From Beroe forskalii (Eukaryota > Ctenophora > Nuda > Beroida > Beroidae), in assembly GCA_011033025.1 (NCBI GenBank), contig WFMF01000423.1, forward strand, positions 62,001 through 126,000: a stretch of DNA of 64,000 nucleotides. Direction: 5' to 3'. Positions 32,401-45,885 of the stretch are shown piece after piece. Position 1 is the stretch's first letter, and each line of letters opens with the position of its first letter. Under the pieces are notes generated by a model. It worked only from the letters and a program-made list of their open reading frames with translations, searched no databases and was not told where the DNA came from. Position numbers and translations under genes: made by a program.

Positions 32401-35400
32401 TAAAAAAGTAAAAAGTCATTGTCAAGTTGTCATGTTATACAGTACTTGACAGCATATAATGCAGAGGCTCTGGGACAGTTTTTCGGTCGGCCCGTTTTCA
32501 ATCACATTTGTCGTCATTATTTTCATATAAGCAATAAGCATCGGCCCTAAAATTTTAGAAAATGCGTTTAAAGTGAAATTTGTATTTTTCATTTGGTCAG
32601 CCATCGGTGCCAATTTCTCCTCAAACCACCACCTAAAATATCCCTTGAATCGCACAGAAAACGGCTCGGACACTCACTCTCACATTATACACATTATTAT
32701 TATTTATATCCTGCGACTTCATGGCATGATCATAGCTTACTTTGTCGGTTTTGGTAGGAATGTAATGACTTTTTGCATGAGGTCTTGGAAAGGTACATGA
32801 AGTGTAAACTATAGTCATAAGTCCCAGTCCTGGGAGTTGGAAATATAATTTATCACTCTGTTTTTACATAAATCTATTGTGGTTTTTCCAATTGAAATTC
32901 TTAACCATCGAACTTCACATTTTAGTCTTATTAATTTTTCATTCGATTTGAGAACTTGAGAGCAATGAAACTTGTAATTAGAATTACTAATAAAGCTGAA
33001 TGAAGAAATGGTTGATTGGGTTGAGGCTGAAATGCAAAGAAACTAACCTATTTTTCGTTTTAGTTTGAGGTGTTGAAGTAAGATATCTGATTCTCTGTTC
33101 AATTCTCTGCAACCCTCCTCATTCAATACTCTATCAATCATGGCATTTTACTGAACCACCTGAAAAACAAGGGGATATTAGTGTCACAACATCCTGAAAA
33201 AAGGGATCTTTACTGTAACACCTCAAAAATAGGGCATTTTGCTAAATCACCTGAAAATGGACAATAGTTAAGTTCGTGGAATTGATTTTGGAGTTTCTCA
33301 GACTGTTTGGATACCGCCTGGATGTACAAAGGTGCTGCAATCTGATCATACATGTCTCTATTTAATTAGACACACAATTAGCATAATGTAGCAGACATAC
33401 GCATAAACGCTTTCATGCGTTTATGCTAATGTTTATGCTAAGATGATACCCAGTATAAGTGCACTGACTGATACCTGTGAAACAGTCGATCAGCCTCACA
33501 GACTGTGACGTTTCGTGGAATTAACCCATCCCATTTATAACGTTACAAACTCAATTAACACAATTACAAATGACCATTTACACGCTTAATAAGTAGACTG
33601 ATGTATGTAACAGACAGACTCGCATTACCACCGACATACAGAACATTGTTTTCCTGAGAAATGCGCGAGCATAACTCTATTCCTGATCATTGTGCTGTAT
33701 ACTAAGCATCCTGAATTTGTGTTGAGAAACACACTTTGTATTATACAAAATGTGTTTTTAAAAACAAATTCAGATTTTATAAACCAAAATTTGACACAGC
33801 TGCTCGGACTGAACAGACTGAAGGTTTTTGAATACGTATTTTTGAAAGTACGGCAAAAATACGATTTTTTTGAAAATTTACGTATTTTTGGGACTGCAAT
33901 GATCAGTGAAAATGCATCGTTCAATTGTATTGCAAAAACGTTGCGTGCATGATATCATATTTTGATACTAGGTGGTTACATGTCGAACTGGCGACTAACA
34001 TGGCCGAGGAGAAGCCGAACTAAGTTGGATAATGTAAGAGCCGTGCTGAGTTTATTAATATCGAAAGTATAAGGTCACTGATGAGATCGTCCATATAATT
34101 TTACACGCACGTGCACTGCGCGCGTGTTATATGCAGTGTGAAGTGGCTAATTTTCCACATTAAATCTTGATAATGACGTCACTCTCAACCTCATAAGATA
34201 GTATCTGTGATTTGTAGCTAAAGAAGTCCCAGCCAACATGTCTTAAGTTCCTAATGACGAAGTTTGTTGACATGAGAAGACCGTTTTCTGATCTATTCGT
34301 TAAATACTTATGACGTCATAATCATGGCTCAGAATGGTGAGTTGATGACATCAAATCGTATATGCTCAGTGTACGGTGCTCTCTTGTACGTGGGCCTTTT
34401 TTTCTACAGATTATTCAGAAGAAGAAGTGAATTATTCAGAAAGAGAAGTGCTGCACGTCTCCAGCAAGTCATCAGTTCTATATCACGACAAGTGGAGCTT
34501 CACATCTATATTCCTTGTAACACCTCAATATATCTGTTAATTATTTAACTTTAAACCTCACTATTGTAATTCATAGTTTAAAGGGACGTGTGGTGTGTGG
34601 GGGCCATATTTTTGATTTATCTAAGATGGAATTCCCTACTGAAAGTTACTGGTTATCATCAGCAGCTTATTGGCTTATTGCCCAGTATATACCCATTGGT
34701 TTATTGGACATTTACCCACACGGGAACTGTCTTGAAATTTTTGGGGTCCTATCGGGAGATCTAATAGCAAAACTCTGCTGTCGGCCGATATCACTAATAA
34801 AGACAATCATTGGGCGAATTATACATTTCGTGCAGAATTGTTGATCATGATATAGCGACAAATTTTCCTGAAACGCCAGTAATTCTAATGAGATGCGCTA
34901 TATAACAATTAAAGATTTATAGTACGTGTTACTACAGTTATTTGGTACGTGCGTTCATTAATATATGCGGACTTAGCCTCCTCTCCCTGCAAGGTAAACA
35001 TTGTTGGGGCTGTGTAACGGGCAATATATTGGAGGAGTTAAATGTCTTCGTTTAACTGCGTGGAACGCAGTCCAATGTGGAACATTTATTATCTCGGACA
35101 GTATTGATAGTAATATAAATAGACATCCACCTTTGACGTCATTAACATGGTTTAGCATGCGCAGTTAACTGCGCTGAACTGCCTATATTTCTCGATCGTC
35201 TGCTTAAAGGCATATTTCTTAGGTGCTGCTCTTTTCAGCGCCACAAACCTACTACAACCTAATAACTAGATGTTAAGGTAACTCTCAACTTTGTATTTTC
35301 CAAGAAATGATCGTGATGAAACATGATGTGTTACACACATCTTCGAAGAATTAAAATGAGGAATGCACTCACGTACGTTTGAATTTAAAACGTGTTTAAG

Positions 35401-35548
35401 TATGTAGGTATTTAAGCATGTGTAAGAGATACTTATAGAGTTAGTGTGTGAGTTAGAAATTGTGGGTCAACAGTATGTACCAACTGTTACTTGGCACTCA
35501 AAGTTTGCTAACAACTGAAGAAACTTCGGCAATATCCAAGAATCCCGA
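29401..35548. other. Gene-poor tract
   Basis: No convincing coding region was seen. It holds several TGACGTCA palindromes (29613, 30061, 30607, 31860, 34173, 34312, 35137), a short hairpin at 33401-33426 (GCATAAACGC arms) and a longer imperfect inverted repeat at 33709-33776 (CTGAATTTGT ends). A GC-richer patch at 31380-31560 is open in two frames but matches nothing I know. Confidence 0.4.
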
Positions 35549-35735
35549 CTGAAACACTGGAACACGGGTGTCCCAGTTAGGACTAAGTGGAACAGGGGTG
35601 TCCCACTTAGCTTTAACTAGGACACCTGAGTCTCACCTAGTCCTAACTGGGACACCCTGTCCAACTTAGCTGTAGCTGGGACAAACCTGTCTCACTTAGC
35701 TGTAACTGGCACAAACCTGTCCTACTGGGAAAACC
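35549..35735. repeat. Degenerate ~32-bp repeat with GTCCCA/GGGACA words
   Basis: Successive units such as 'GGAACAGGGGTGTCCCAC' and 'TAACTGGGACACC' alternate orientation, giving many short self-complementary segments. The theme resembles the GTCCC/GGGAC passage in the CAD inverted duplication. Confidence 0.6.
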
Positions 35736-36300
35736 CTGCACCAACAAGCCCTCCTCCCGGTAGTTGCCCTCCCGAATTTAATCTTAATTTTCTCTATTCT
35801 TATTAACATGTGAGCTCGACTACAGACAACACGGTATCTGAATATGACATTTGCTTTCTTTAGAAGTGCATACTGTACAGTGTAGTGCTTATACAGCAAG
35901 CATACAAATTGAGACATTTAAACGAATCCAGAGGACACCGAGATTTGCGATTTACACTGTCTACACAGTGATTCAAAGGAAAAAATAAGAGCCATGAGCC
36001 AACCAAACTTCTGTTTTTTTCTTGTTTCTTAGCCCCAAAACTCTTAGGAAAATTAAAGCTTGGAGACATTATGATAGCTATTGTTATTGCTAAAAATGGT
36101 AAACTCCAACAAAATATACTCCGTACCTGACCTTTTATCATGTATTGAACCGCTTAAAATAACAAGCAATAATTTGGATTGATAATGGCAACAATTTACC
36201 CATATTAAACCATGGCAATGACGCATTTAACTGCCTAAATTATAATATATTGGGTCACAATATTTATTTTCACCACACAGGAATAGGCATTGTTGGTCCA

Positions 36301-36572
36301 TTTTACGTTCCACAAATTCTTCAAAACTTAAATAAAGCAAAAAACAATGGAGTCCTTGCTTCCTTTATCCTACTTTGCCAACTGTGCGTGTTTATTTTCT
36401 TAAGACTATTCAGTAGCCAACGTGATCGTGAATTAAAGAATTTTACGTTCCATAAATTGTTCAAAACTTACAATAAAGCAAAAACCAATGGAGTCCTTTA
36501 TTCTACTTTCCCAACTGTGCGTGTATATTTTCTTAAAACTATTCCGTAGCCAACGTGATCGTGAATTAAAGA
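36301..36572 (+). repeat. 140-bp tandem duplication
   Basis: TTTTACGTTCCACAAATT at 36301 recurs at 36441. Both units end with 'GCCAACGTGATCGTGAATTA', and few differences separate them. Confidence 0.85.
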
Positions 36573-36980
36573 ATTTGTGTGAGTTTTATATTCATACCTA
36601 TTAAATTATTTGTCCATTTGTGATTTAACACACAAAAACTCTTGACTCTAACTATCACTAATTATATTCTTTAACTCGCTAAAAACACACAGATGAATAC
36701 TTTACTTACACTGAAACACAAAAAAGCATATGGTTTATTACACGAAAATATAATTACACACATCCTACACAACATAGAAACAGAAAAGCGCGTGCACACT
36801 ACACTCAGCTGTGTATGAAAAATGTGTTAAATCATCACTAATATCAGTAGTATCAGTGGTTTATTAAGGGAATGGAACTACCGTTCAAAAACATGATTGA
36901 TATCATTAATATGATGTTTTCGAATGGCAGGTTCTTTCCCTGAAAATTTCCAGAATCCAGTTGCCAATAGAATTATAACT

Positions 36981-37043
36981 GTCGCTGGGGGCGGGACTTG
37001 AACCCACGACCTCCAGGATTACGCATCACTTCTTCCAGCCGAC
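36981..37043 (-). repeat. tRNA-derived fragment or SINE head
   Basis: On the minus strand the segment has a clear B box (GGTTCAAGTCC) inside a T-arm (GTGGG and CCCGC), preceded by 'TAATCCTGGAGGTC'. Its ends pair (GTCGGCTGG with CCAGCGAC). A full D-arm and anticodon arm cannot be drawn, so I regard it as a tRNA pseudogene or SINE remnant. Confidence 0.45.
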
Positions 37044-37099
37044 ACACTTCAAAACTTTTCATGATACGTACAATATATGAAATTATAGTTTAAGTACTA

Positions 37100-38034
37100 G
37101 GGCGTTCGGAAATGATTGTCACTACAGGCATAAAATGAAAAATATGACCAAATATGTCAAAATTTCGACATATTCGAGTACAAGGGTATCTATCAGACTG
37201 AATTGCAAATTTTCAGTGTTAACGAAGATTTTTAAGTGGGTCATCTAGCTTGTTTTTTGATTGTTTTCAGGTGCTCCGCTGTATGGCGAATTCTACCTGA
37301 TTCTACATCTTCTAGGTCATGTTTTTATGGTCCGATTTCACTATTCAGGACATATTCAGGGCGTTCAGGTCCAAAACTAAAGAATAGGATGATTGGTTGA
37401 CATCCGGGGCAAATTTCTGTTCAATTTAACCCTGCATGATTGATAATGAGTAGAGCTAAAAAGTGGCAAATTTAACATTTCAGTAACCGATAATGCAGTA
37501 CACAGCTAGCACACACGTTTCTGAAGTTAAGAAAATTAGTCAAAATCTTAAAAATGGTTGTCTCGTGTACGCAAGGGTCTGAACTAATAGCCTAACACGA
37601 TAACCGAACGTTTCAAATAATTTAAATGTCATATTTCTGGGCAATTGCCAGAGCAAAAGTTGCAACTGCCCTATCTGGGGCATATCCTTTTTGGGGTCAA
37701 AGCATTTGTAGGAATATTTCGACTCGACGAAAAACAGTCCATTTGTTCCAGTAAGCATCCGTGCTGCAACAGCCCCATTTTGATTATCTCACACTTCTTG
37801 GGTCCGTTGATAGCGCGTTTTCTTTGACAAAGAAATTTGTGGTCAGTTTCGTACAGCGGAGCAAATAATTAGAAATTTGAATCTGCTGTAGAATGGGCTA
37901 AGAAAACTTAGTTATCGGTAAAACCCGATTATCTTAATCCAAAATGTCTGAAAAAAACGAATATCACATCAAAAAGTCACCCCCGGCAGCCGTTTCTCCA
38001 GAAAGTTGCAAGTGACAATCTTTTCCGAACGCAC
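37100..38034. mobile_element. 935-bp non-autonomous transposon, TA target site
   Basis: Ends GGGCGTTCGGAAATGATTG and CAATCTTTTCCGAACGCAC are inverted repeats flanked by TA on both sides (37098-37099, 38035-38036). A second, inner inverted pair (TGCTCCGCTGTA at about 37273 and TACAGCGGAGCA at about 37851) is present. No transposase frame was seen. The TIR and TA pattern suggests the Tc1/mariner superfamily. Confidence 0.8.
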
Positions 38035-41000
38035 TATTAATTTAATACGTTGATATTCATTTATATCAATCATAATAATTACAAAGTTATCAAATAATTA
38101 TTTGAATATTAGCAATTATTTAATAGATTTGTAAGTAATATTTATTACTACTCTTACCTTGAGCGACATGACCTAACGCTTCACACACCACGGTTAACAT
38201 TGGTCATATCTGGGAAACGTGACAAAATTAGAATCGCTATCGAACGGAAATAGAACGAATAAAAATAGCATTCAATGTTTCAATTATTAAATAGAATAAT
38301 GATATTCGATACTTCAATAGAACGAATCGTTGTCGTATCGATAGATGATCAAATATGTATTGTTGAAGAAAAATAAGATCTGCAAAGTGGAAATAAATTC
38401 TCAACTAAAATGTTTATAGTAGAATTTCTACCACATTTGTGCTAAATTTCGAAGCATCATGACGATTGAAATAAAAAATGTCAGAAGTTATCGTTTCATG
38501 AATCTAAAGCTTTTTACAACAACTTCGTTTGGAAACTGCTAAACTGAGGGAAATAAAATCTTTCAGTGGAACCATTAGCACAATTGATCCCAATTAGATC
38601 AGAATATTGCTACATCTGGATCAGTGGAATAACAATTAAATCCACTATTAACTGTACCAAAAGCACTTTCAACCCTATTCATATCTCTATCAAGTGAATG
38701 TCTAGATCTCATCTTTCGCTTGTCGCTGTGCACGAAATAAGAATGGCGATCCTATCACGACACTTAACAATTAAGTGACATGATACTGACGTCATGTTAT
38801 AATTCCTATCTAGCACTTACAATTGTTCTCAGTTTTCGGAAAAAATGAGACACATTCAAAAGCTGGATGGAGAGAAAAAGCTGCTGGGTTACTGAGAAAA
38901 AGGGGTACCGTAAACTTCCGGAAAATGTTAAGCATTTGAATTCTGGATCAGACACAGTGACACGAGACTGTGGAGTGTGGACTACCTGCTATACCGCGAT
39001 ATTATGCTCGCTTTTCTGAACTGCAGTTCTATTCCCAGAAAATTTAGCTCTAACCCTTCTCGACAGAATTTATCGAATAACAAAAAGAATCGAATACCTT
39101 AGTGGTATAAATTATGGTTTGTATTTATTAAGGAGAGACAAATTATGGTCGGTATTAATTAAGGTTCTGAAAATTCTCCCAGAAATCATCCAAATTCTCA
39201 CAAATTAACAGCCTCTCTTAGTTTCTTCATTTTTCACTAACAAAATCAACGAAAGGCGATGATTTTTTTGAAATTGTATGGGAATTTATTACTGATGAAC
39301 TTTTAAAACTTGCCGAGTACAACGCTTGTACTTGTAGATAAATGAAAACGTATTTAGAAAAACATATTTGCAAATGGGTCAATGAGCATCCTGGAATAAA
39401 CTCCTTACTCTCTGCAGCGTCCGTAATGCCAGCTGCTCTCCGTCCGGATTTAATCAAGTCCTTGCCTTAATCAATACCATAATTTGAATCGAAAACATGC
39501 TGAGATTTGATAGATAATAGAAGAAGGGTAGAAGAGTGGAGACAGGAAATTTCTTGAAACTGTTTAAAATTGATTTTAGGAATTATGGTCAGTAGGATTT
39601 AAGGTTTGTACAATTTAAGGTTAGAAAGTCGCCGATGCCCTTAAAGTTAATAAGTACAAACCCATGATTTATACCACTAAGGTAACCGATGATTCCCATC
39701 ATCATTAAAAAGATTCATCAGCTCTCTGACTTGATTGCGTATAAAGAATTTTTGAATCTTGAGAACATTCCATGTCACCTTTCACTCTTACAATGGACTA
39801 TTAGTATTCGCTTCTTTTGAAATTGTTGCAGTTCACATCTAAGTTTTCTTCTAAGTGGGGATAAGTAAGGTTCCCCACTCAAAACTCACTTAAGTAAAAC
39901 CAGCTCTTAAATAATACCCACTGAATCACCAGGCACCACGAAGCACGACCATCGCTAAGCAGGTCTATGTGTAAGGTTAAGTGACAGGCTCTCATAGAAC
40001 ACTGCACGTGGCTGAGAGTGAGTGTGACGTCATTATCACGAGTCAAAGTAATCAATTGATGATGTTTTGATCCACTTTCCATGTGCAGCCTTTGCCAGAT
40101 GTGAATGGGCACGATATTAATTCCTCCTGATGGAAAATCTATACGCGGTGTGGCTATACTGTGTAATGGTCAGGGTTTTCATTTATATTAGAGCTGTTTT
40201 AAAGAGGGTTTTACTTCTAAAAGGTGCAGTTCTATAAAGCGGTAAACCTGCGTTAAACGGTAAAAGCCAAAAGGCATCAGATCAGCGTTAGACCTGACTT
40301 GCAAAACGATGGAGGAGTTATAAGGCAGCGCAACTAACAGTAAGAGTGCTTCAAGTTCAATGAAACAAGTAACAACAAAAGAGACTCAATGAAGATGAAT
40401 TCAACTCGAAGAGGCAGTTCAAAGAATTTGAAACTCGAAAGTGAATGGCCGATGGGTTTCATGAAAATGATTAGAAAACCATTATTTCTGATATTTCTCA
40501 ATTATCATTCGATTCAAAACGAGAATTATATCTTTTATCTTTTCAGCCGCAAGATTTCGCCGAATTTCCGCAAAATTCTCTTATCGTGCCCTTTTCTTTT
40601 TCGAAATGTATTGACATTAAAGTAATCCGTTGGATTTCTTGGAATTATCTTGAATTGCAATAAATAGGTCTCCTTTATGAGCCTCCTGGCGCAAAAAATA
40701 CTAATATAGAGGAGGATTGGGCTCACCAATTGACCAGTAAAACCTCTGATAATGACGTCACAGCCACCCTCAGCACATGGTGTGCCCTATCGCAAAGAGT
40801 CCATTGTCTCCTCGATTCCTTGCAGTGGGGAAAGGTCTTTGTTTGAAACCAGGGCAACTGATTCGGTGCAGTACATGGAGCAGCATTGTTCTCTAACAAT
40901 GCCCCGTTAACATACATTAAGTGAGGGGTTTTAGTTTAGCATGAAAATCCACGTACTTTTTATTAAGGAATTTACATGATACATTTTAATGAAACTCTGG

Positions 41001-41720
41001 GTATCAAAACGTTGCCGTGTCCCTGGAATAATTGATATTCCATTGAAAAGGTTCTAAAACACTGGTGGAATTTTGGGGAGTTTTTTCAAAAGACTTCATC
41101 TTTTCATTACTGCATAGGTAATTGGGTACTTACTGCAGAATATTGAAGCCAGATTGGCTTAAATGAAACTGATTAGGAATGCCCGTTTTTTAAATATGGT
41201 GACAAAATCAACTTTATCATTAAACTCCATGTGGACGTCCGCATTTGGCCAAACATCCCTCAAATCGAAAATTTTCATAAACTGTGGTCGTCCGCATTTG
41301 GCCAAACATCCCCTCCCCTATAAAATTCAAAAAGCTCACTCAATAGAGTCTCTACTAAATGAAGGAACTTCTTTCAACAAAGAGGAAAATAGCGACCAAA
41401 TCATCGGGGGTTTCTTCCGAAGAATTTGTTGGTGTGACTGTCTTACTAATGCAACTAGAAAGCAGATTGCAACTCTCTTACGGAAAAAATATCATATTTT
41501 TTTACAAAAACTATCATAAATTTTTGCTTGTTAATGATAGAAAGCTTTAATAAGAGTTGAGGTGCTCTCCTTCACAAGGTTTTCACCTAGCCCAATCATT
41601 TAGATCTTTGTTGAGAATTGAGTTATGGGACCTGAGAAATTTAAACTACATAGTTATGTGAGTACTATGTCATGCCAGCACTCAGCAACTCACTGAACTA
41701 AAGCTGCATGACGTCCTTCG
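38035..41720. other. Gene-poor tract around the 39 kb MITE
   Basis: No supportable gene. Apart from the MITE it holds three TGACGTCA palindromes (38788, 40025, 40754) and a small duplication at 41235-41315, where 'GTCCGCATTTGGCCAAACAT' occurs twice. A 118-residue frame at 41163 matches nothing recognised. Confidence 0.4.
39095..39684. mobile_element. 590-bp MITE with TACCTTAGTGG ends
   Basis: The left end TACCTTAGTGGTATAAATTA is mirrored by the right end ATGATTTATACCACTAAGGT. 'TTTGTATTTA' and 'TAAGTACAAA' extend the arms. No coding region was seen. Confidence 0.75.
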
Positions 41721-41724
41721 CTCA

Positions 41725-42612
41725 TGGCCCATGAAAAACAGGGGCCATGGAGAGCAGGTCTTTGGCCCATGACAAACAGAGGGCCATGGACAGCAGGTCT
41801 TTGGCCCATGACAAACAGGGGCCATGGAGACAGCAGGTCTTTGGCCCATGACAAACAGGGGCCATGGACAGCAGGTCTTTGGCCCTTGAAAAGCAGGGGC
41901 CATGGACAGCAGGTCTTTGGCCCATGACAAACAGGGGCCATGGACAGCAGGTCTTTGGCCCATGACAAACAGGGGCCATGGACAGCAGGTCTTTGGCCCA
42001 TGACAAACAGGGGCCATGGACAGCACGTCTTTGGCCCTTGAAAAGCAGGGGCCATGGACAGCAGGTCTTTGGCCCATGACAAACAGGGGCCATGGACAGC
42101 AGGTCTTTGGCCCATGACAAACAGGGTCCATGGACAGCAGGTCTTTGGCCCATGACAAACAGGGGCCATGGACTTTGGCCCTTGAAAAGCAGGGGCCATG
42201 GTCTTTGGCCCATGACAAACAGGGGCCATGGACAGCAGGTCTTTGGCCCATGAAAAGCAGGGGCCATGGACAGCAGGTCTTTGGCCCATGACAAACAGGG
42301 GCCAACAGGGGCCCATGGACAAACAGGGGCCATGGACAGCAGGTCTTTGGCCCATGACAAACAGGGGCCATGGACAGCAGGTCTTTGGCCCATGACAAAC
42401 AGGGGCCATGGACAGCAGGTCTTTGGCCCATGACAAACAGGGGCCATGGACAGCAGGTCTTTTGAAAACAGGGGCCATGGAGAGCAGGTCTTTGGCCCAT
42501 GACAAACAGGGGCCATGGAGAGCAGGTCTTTGGCCCATGACAAGCAGGGGCCATGGACAGCAGGTCTTTGGCCCATGACAAACAGGGGCCATGGAGAGCA
42601 GGTCTTTGGCCA
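41725..42612 (-). repeat. 38-bp minisatellite, open in three minus-strand frames
   Basis: About 23 copies of a unit containing 'GGCCATGGACAGCAGGTCTT' and 'TGGCCCATGACAAACAGG' have a main period of 38 bp, with indels near 42165-42320. Because the unit has no stop on the minus strand and 38 is not a multiple of 3, all three minus frames stay open for about 285-307 codons (words such as AKDLLSMAPVCHGPKTCCPW). I treat it as a repeat and not as a gene. Confidence 0.9.
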
Positions 42613-44868
42613 AGGACCAGATAGCCCTTCGCGAATTCTTAAGTCAGATCTTCTCTATAACATTTTTAAATGTCCAAAACGTTTTTCTCCAGAAAAGTTT
42701 GATTCAAAAACCTGTAGTTGCGAGTTGACATAGCTATGGAAACTTTATGATTGATGGAAAAGCTCGAATTAATGAAACTGCATTCGTTAAAAATTCAAAT
42801 TTTGTGCCTTGCGTCCTGGTTCAAATGAAAAGTTGAGAAGAGAAAAGCTAAAGAAAAGGTTAGAATAGTGTAATAGATTATAGAACTTAATTTCCGAAAC
42901 CTCATTGGTCAGTTGAGGCTTCAAATATTCAATATATCATTGTAAAACAACACAGCATAACAGCTGGAGCCAGTTTCAGTTAAATCACAATGTATAATTT
43001 TATGGAAGTCAGTTCAACTAAACAAGCTTAATAAAAAGCCATGTTTTGTTGTTGGGATGACTTATTTCAATCATGAAATATAATGAAAATATAAAATGAA
43101 ATATGAGTAAGGTCATTCTTTTTCACTTTTTCTGTTCGGAGCCTCATTCTGCAGAAACTCTTAATTCAAAGAAAGACTGTGAATAGAGGAGCACAGATGA
43201 CAATATTCAAGCGCTGTTTTTGTTTAAAAAACTTAGATTCTCTAGAGATCTCAATTCTGAAGAATCTGATTCTTAAGAATCTGATCCACTTTGACTTATG
43301 AAGCACATGAGATAATAATTTAAGCTTTGCTTTCTCTGAAAAATTTGTGCCGTGGATCTTTTTGAGATTAAACATCAAATCTTAGTTATTAAGGATGAGG
43401 AGAAGAGAGCGAAAATAATGGAAGAAACTCTTTTCTTTTTTCTTTGTTCACTTCAGGAATGTTAAAAATATGTAGTATTCGAAATAGAAAAATATAAGCA
43501 ATATCAAATTGCAATATGACAATGTCAGATATGAAATCATAGATTAATTAAAAGCAAAATTAATATATTAATATACCGAAAAGTTTAAAAATGATCAAAT
43601 ATATTCGGTTCAAGAGTAATCCGCCGGCCATTTGACGTCACTTAGTACTGCCGCGCGCTAATGTATAGCCCGGCGGATTAATGATACGCGAAATATACTA
43701 TGTAAAGATGCGATTTGGATTTAAAGGTGATAAGCATTAACAGTATTATGACTAAATGTGGATAAACTTATCCAAATTCAACTTTGACGGCTCGTAACTT
43801 GGCTAGTACAAAGCGATAGCAATTGCTAGTATAAGCAATAGCAATTGCATGTATTTTTCCACAAACCACAGTACAGAAGTGCTGTAGTCCGATCTATCCA
43901 TGTCTTCATCTAAGTTAGTAGGTAAAAATTATAAAGAAAGGAATAATTTAATATCAAGCTCATATCAGCTCATAACATGCTCATAGATTTATGCAAGTCC
44001 TGTACTGGAATGGACAAATAAATTTAATTTTAACAAATAATGTAAATTTTAATGATGTTTATTTTAATAATTTTAATAATGTTAATTTTGATAATGTTAA
44101 ATTTTATTTAAGGCTTAAAAAGCAACAATTGCTTTGGACTAACAACTTAACAAGGGGCCATCAGTTGGGCAAGGTATTTATCTTATGAAACAGCTGCTGC
44201 AATCAACCACCATTTTACTGCCACCTTTTTACTTGCCACCTTCATGAAAAGTTTTCATTAATTCAATTATCCAGCCATAAAGCCACGAAATTAGGCCAAA
44301 GACACCTGGGACTGGGACCTGGGTCCCTGGCCGTTTATTTATTAACAAGTGGTTGTTTACTGGTTGTTTGAGCATCACTCACCGCACTGACATACAAAAG
44401 TTCATATATCTATATTCAACAATTTACCTCAAACAAAATGGCAACATTATATCATCACGTGTGCTGTTTAATGTGCGTAGAGAACGTGGTAACCCTCCAT
44501 CTGTTTTCGAGAATTTGACTGAACTTATACTATATATCATAGAATAGCACTCCAAATCCGAATATTCGGCGCTTCCCACACGTATTCAAACGTATCAGAA
44601 GTTCCATGTGATATATCCATGCCCGGGAGTCTCGGGTATTGAATCGAGTCCCCGTGTCTCAAGGTTTAGTTTCTCTCAAGAGAAGCTGTAACAATGTATT
44701 GTTATCTACAAACCACATGTTCATAATATGCTTTCCAAGTATTGATTATCTAATCTGAACCTTGATTGTTCTAAGATTAAGAGAAATTTATTGGTCAATT
44801 ATTGGTGTAATGTGCTACAAAATATAAATTTTATTGTTTTATTAAATTTTATTGTTTTATTAAATGGA
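42613..44868. other. Gene-poor AT-rich tract
   Basis: No gene seen. At 43618-43680 a 63-bp element has inverted ends AATCCGCCGG and CCGGCGGATT around a TGACGTCA. Near 44040-44100 there is a short 'AATAATTTTAATAATGTTAA' simple repeat. Confidence 0.4.
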
Positions 44869-44990
44869 TTGATCAAATGAAAACCGTGCACAATACACTT
44901 TTATGAAGACATCCGCGCAAAAAAGCAAGCGCGCGCGATTGTGTGCCATTTTCATTCGATCAGTTCATTCGATCGACACGTAAGGATGCA
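44869..44990. mobile_element. MITE with CGATCGAC ends (copy 2)
   Basis: This is a direct copy of the 18846-18970 element: 'TTGATCAAATGAAAAC', 'ACACTTTTATGAAGACATCC' and 'CAGTTCATTCGATCGACACG' match in order, and the similarity extends about 13 bp further ('GATGCAGGTGCCTTAC'). Confidence 0.75.
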
Positions 44991-45035
44991 GGTGCCTTAC
45001 TTAGTATAGTACAGTAGTAGTATGGTTCAGTTGTA

Positions 45036-45885
45036 TGGATACAAATTTTGGGCAGAAATAGTCAGAATTTATTTGAATGATAAAAAACAGGGTTCAATTT
45101 AAAAATCAATTAGTTTTTTCCACTTTTTTATTTGTCTGAATTGTTCCAAATGTCCCAGTTTTCCCAAATGTCTCAAATGACAGTCCCTAACTCAAAATAA
45201 GTAAAGTGGGACAGGGACAATTGGGACATTTGTGACAGTGACATTCCCCCCATTATTTTATTATTATTGCAAATTTTACTATTATTCAGGTTAATTATTA
45301 ACTTGCAGATTGATTTTTCGAAGCTTTGAAGAAATCTTTCCTTGCATTTACATTAGTTCTTTGCTTCAATATTAGATATTTGAAGCATTTGAGGGGGGGG
45401 GGGGATGTCACCCCTCATATTTTCGAAAACAAACATTTAAGATATGATGATGAGTCCGCCAGAATTGCCAGGGCATGTTCCAACAATTTGATGGTGGTCT
45501 TGAGTCCATACTCCATAGGTCCAACATTGCCCATATTACCGAATGATTATGACAACCAACATAGCATAATTGTTGTCCTTGTGGGTTTTAAAAGTTCTGT
45601 CCTTTCATTAAATAGTTCTGTCCTTTCATTAAATGTTCAGTTATTCATAAAATGTACAGAATTAAGAAGGATTTCTTCAAGACATCAATCTGTGAGATTT
45701 GGTTATTACTATTTAATTGAATTTAAGCTTACTTATGTAGGAAAAAATTTGCTTATAACTATAAGTTTCTGTTGCAGCCTCTAGTTTGATGCTCAAGTTA
45801 GACCAGATGACTCCCAAAAGTTTTGATGAAGATAGTGCACAAGTTGGGGAAGAAAGAAGTTATGGGAAAGAGGCATTGCTTGTTC
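45036..45885 (+). repeat. Right arm of inverted duplication (CAD upstream region and exon 1)
   Basis: This is the partner of 1-1378. It spans the 5' flank of CAD and exon 1 up to 45885. A palindrome-like passage at 45130-45250 built from 'AAATGTCCCA', 'GTCCC' and 'GGGACA' words is shared with the left arm (890-990) and, in weaker form, with 14375-14445, so part of the arm is itself a dispersed repeat. Confidence 0.85.

Noticed and set aside
36981-37043. A functional tRNA gene
   Set aside because: B box and T-arm are clear, but no proper D-arm, anticodon arm or 7-bp acceptor stem; annotated as a tRNA-derived fragment.
41682-42613. Three overlapping minus-strand ORFs of about 285-307 codons
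   Set aside because: They are translations of one 38-bp tandem repeat in different frames, so openness follows from the unit; kept as a repeat and a finding, not as genes.
45326-45784. 152-residue ORF directly upstream of CAD
   Set aside because: It lies in the inverted-duplication arm, and the other arm does not preserve the frame, so it is probably not coding.
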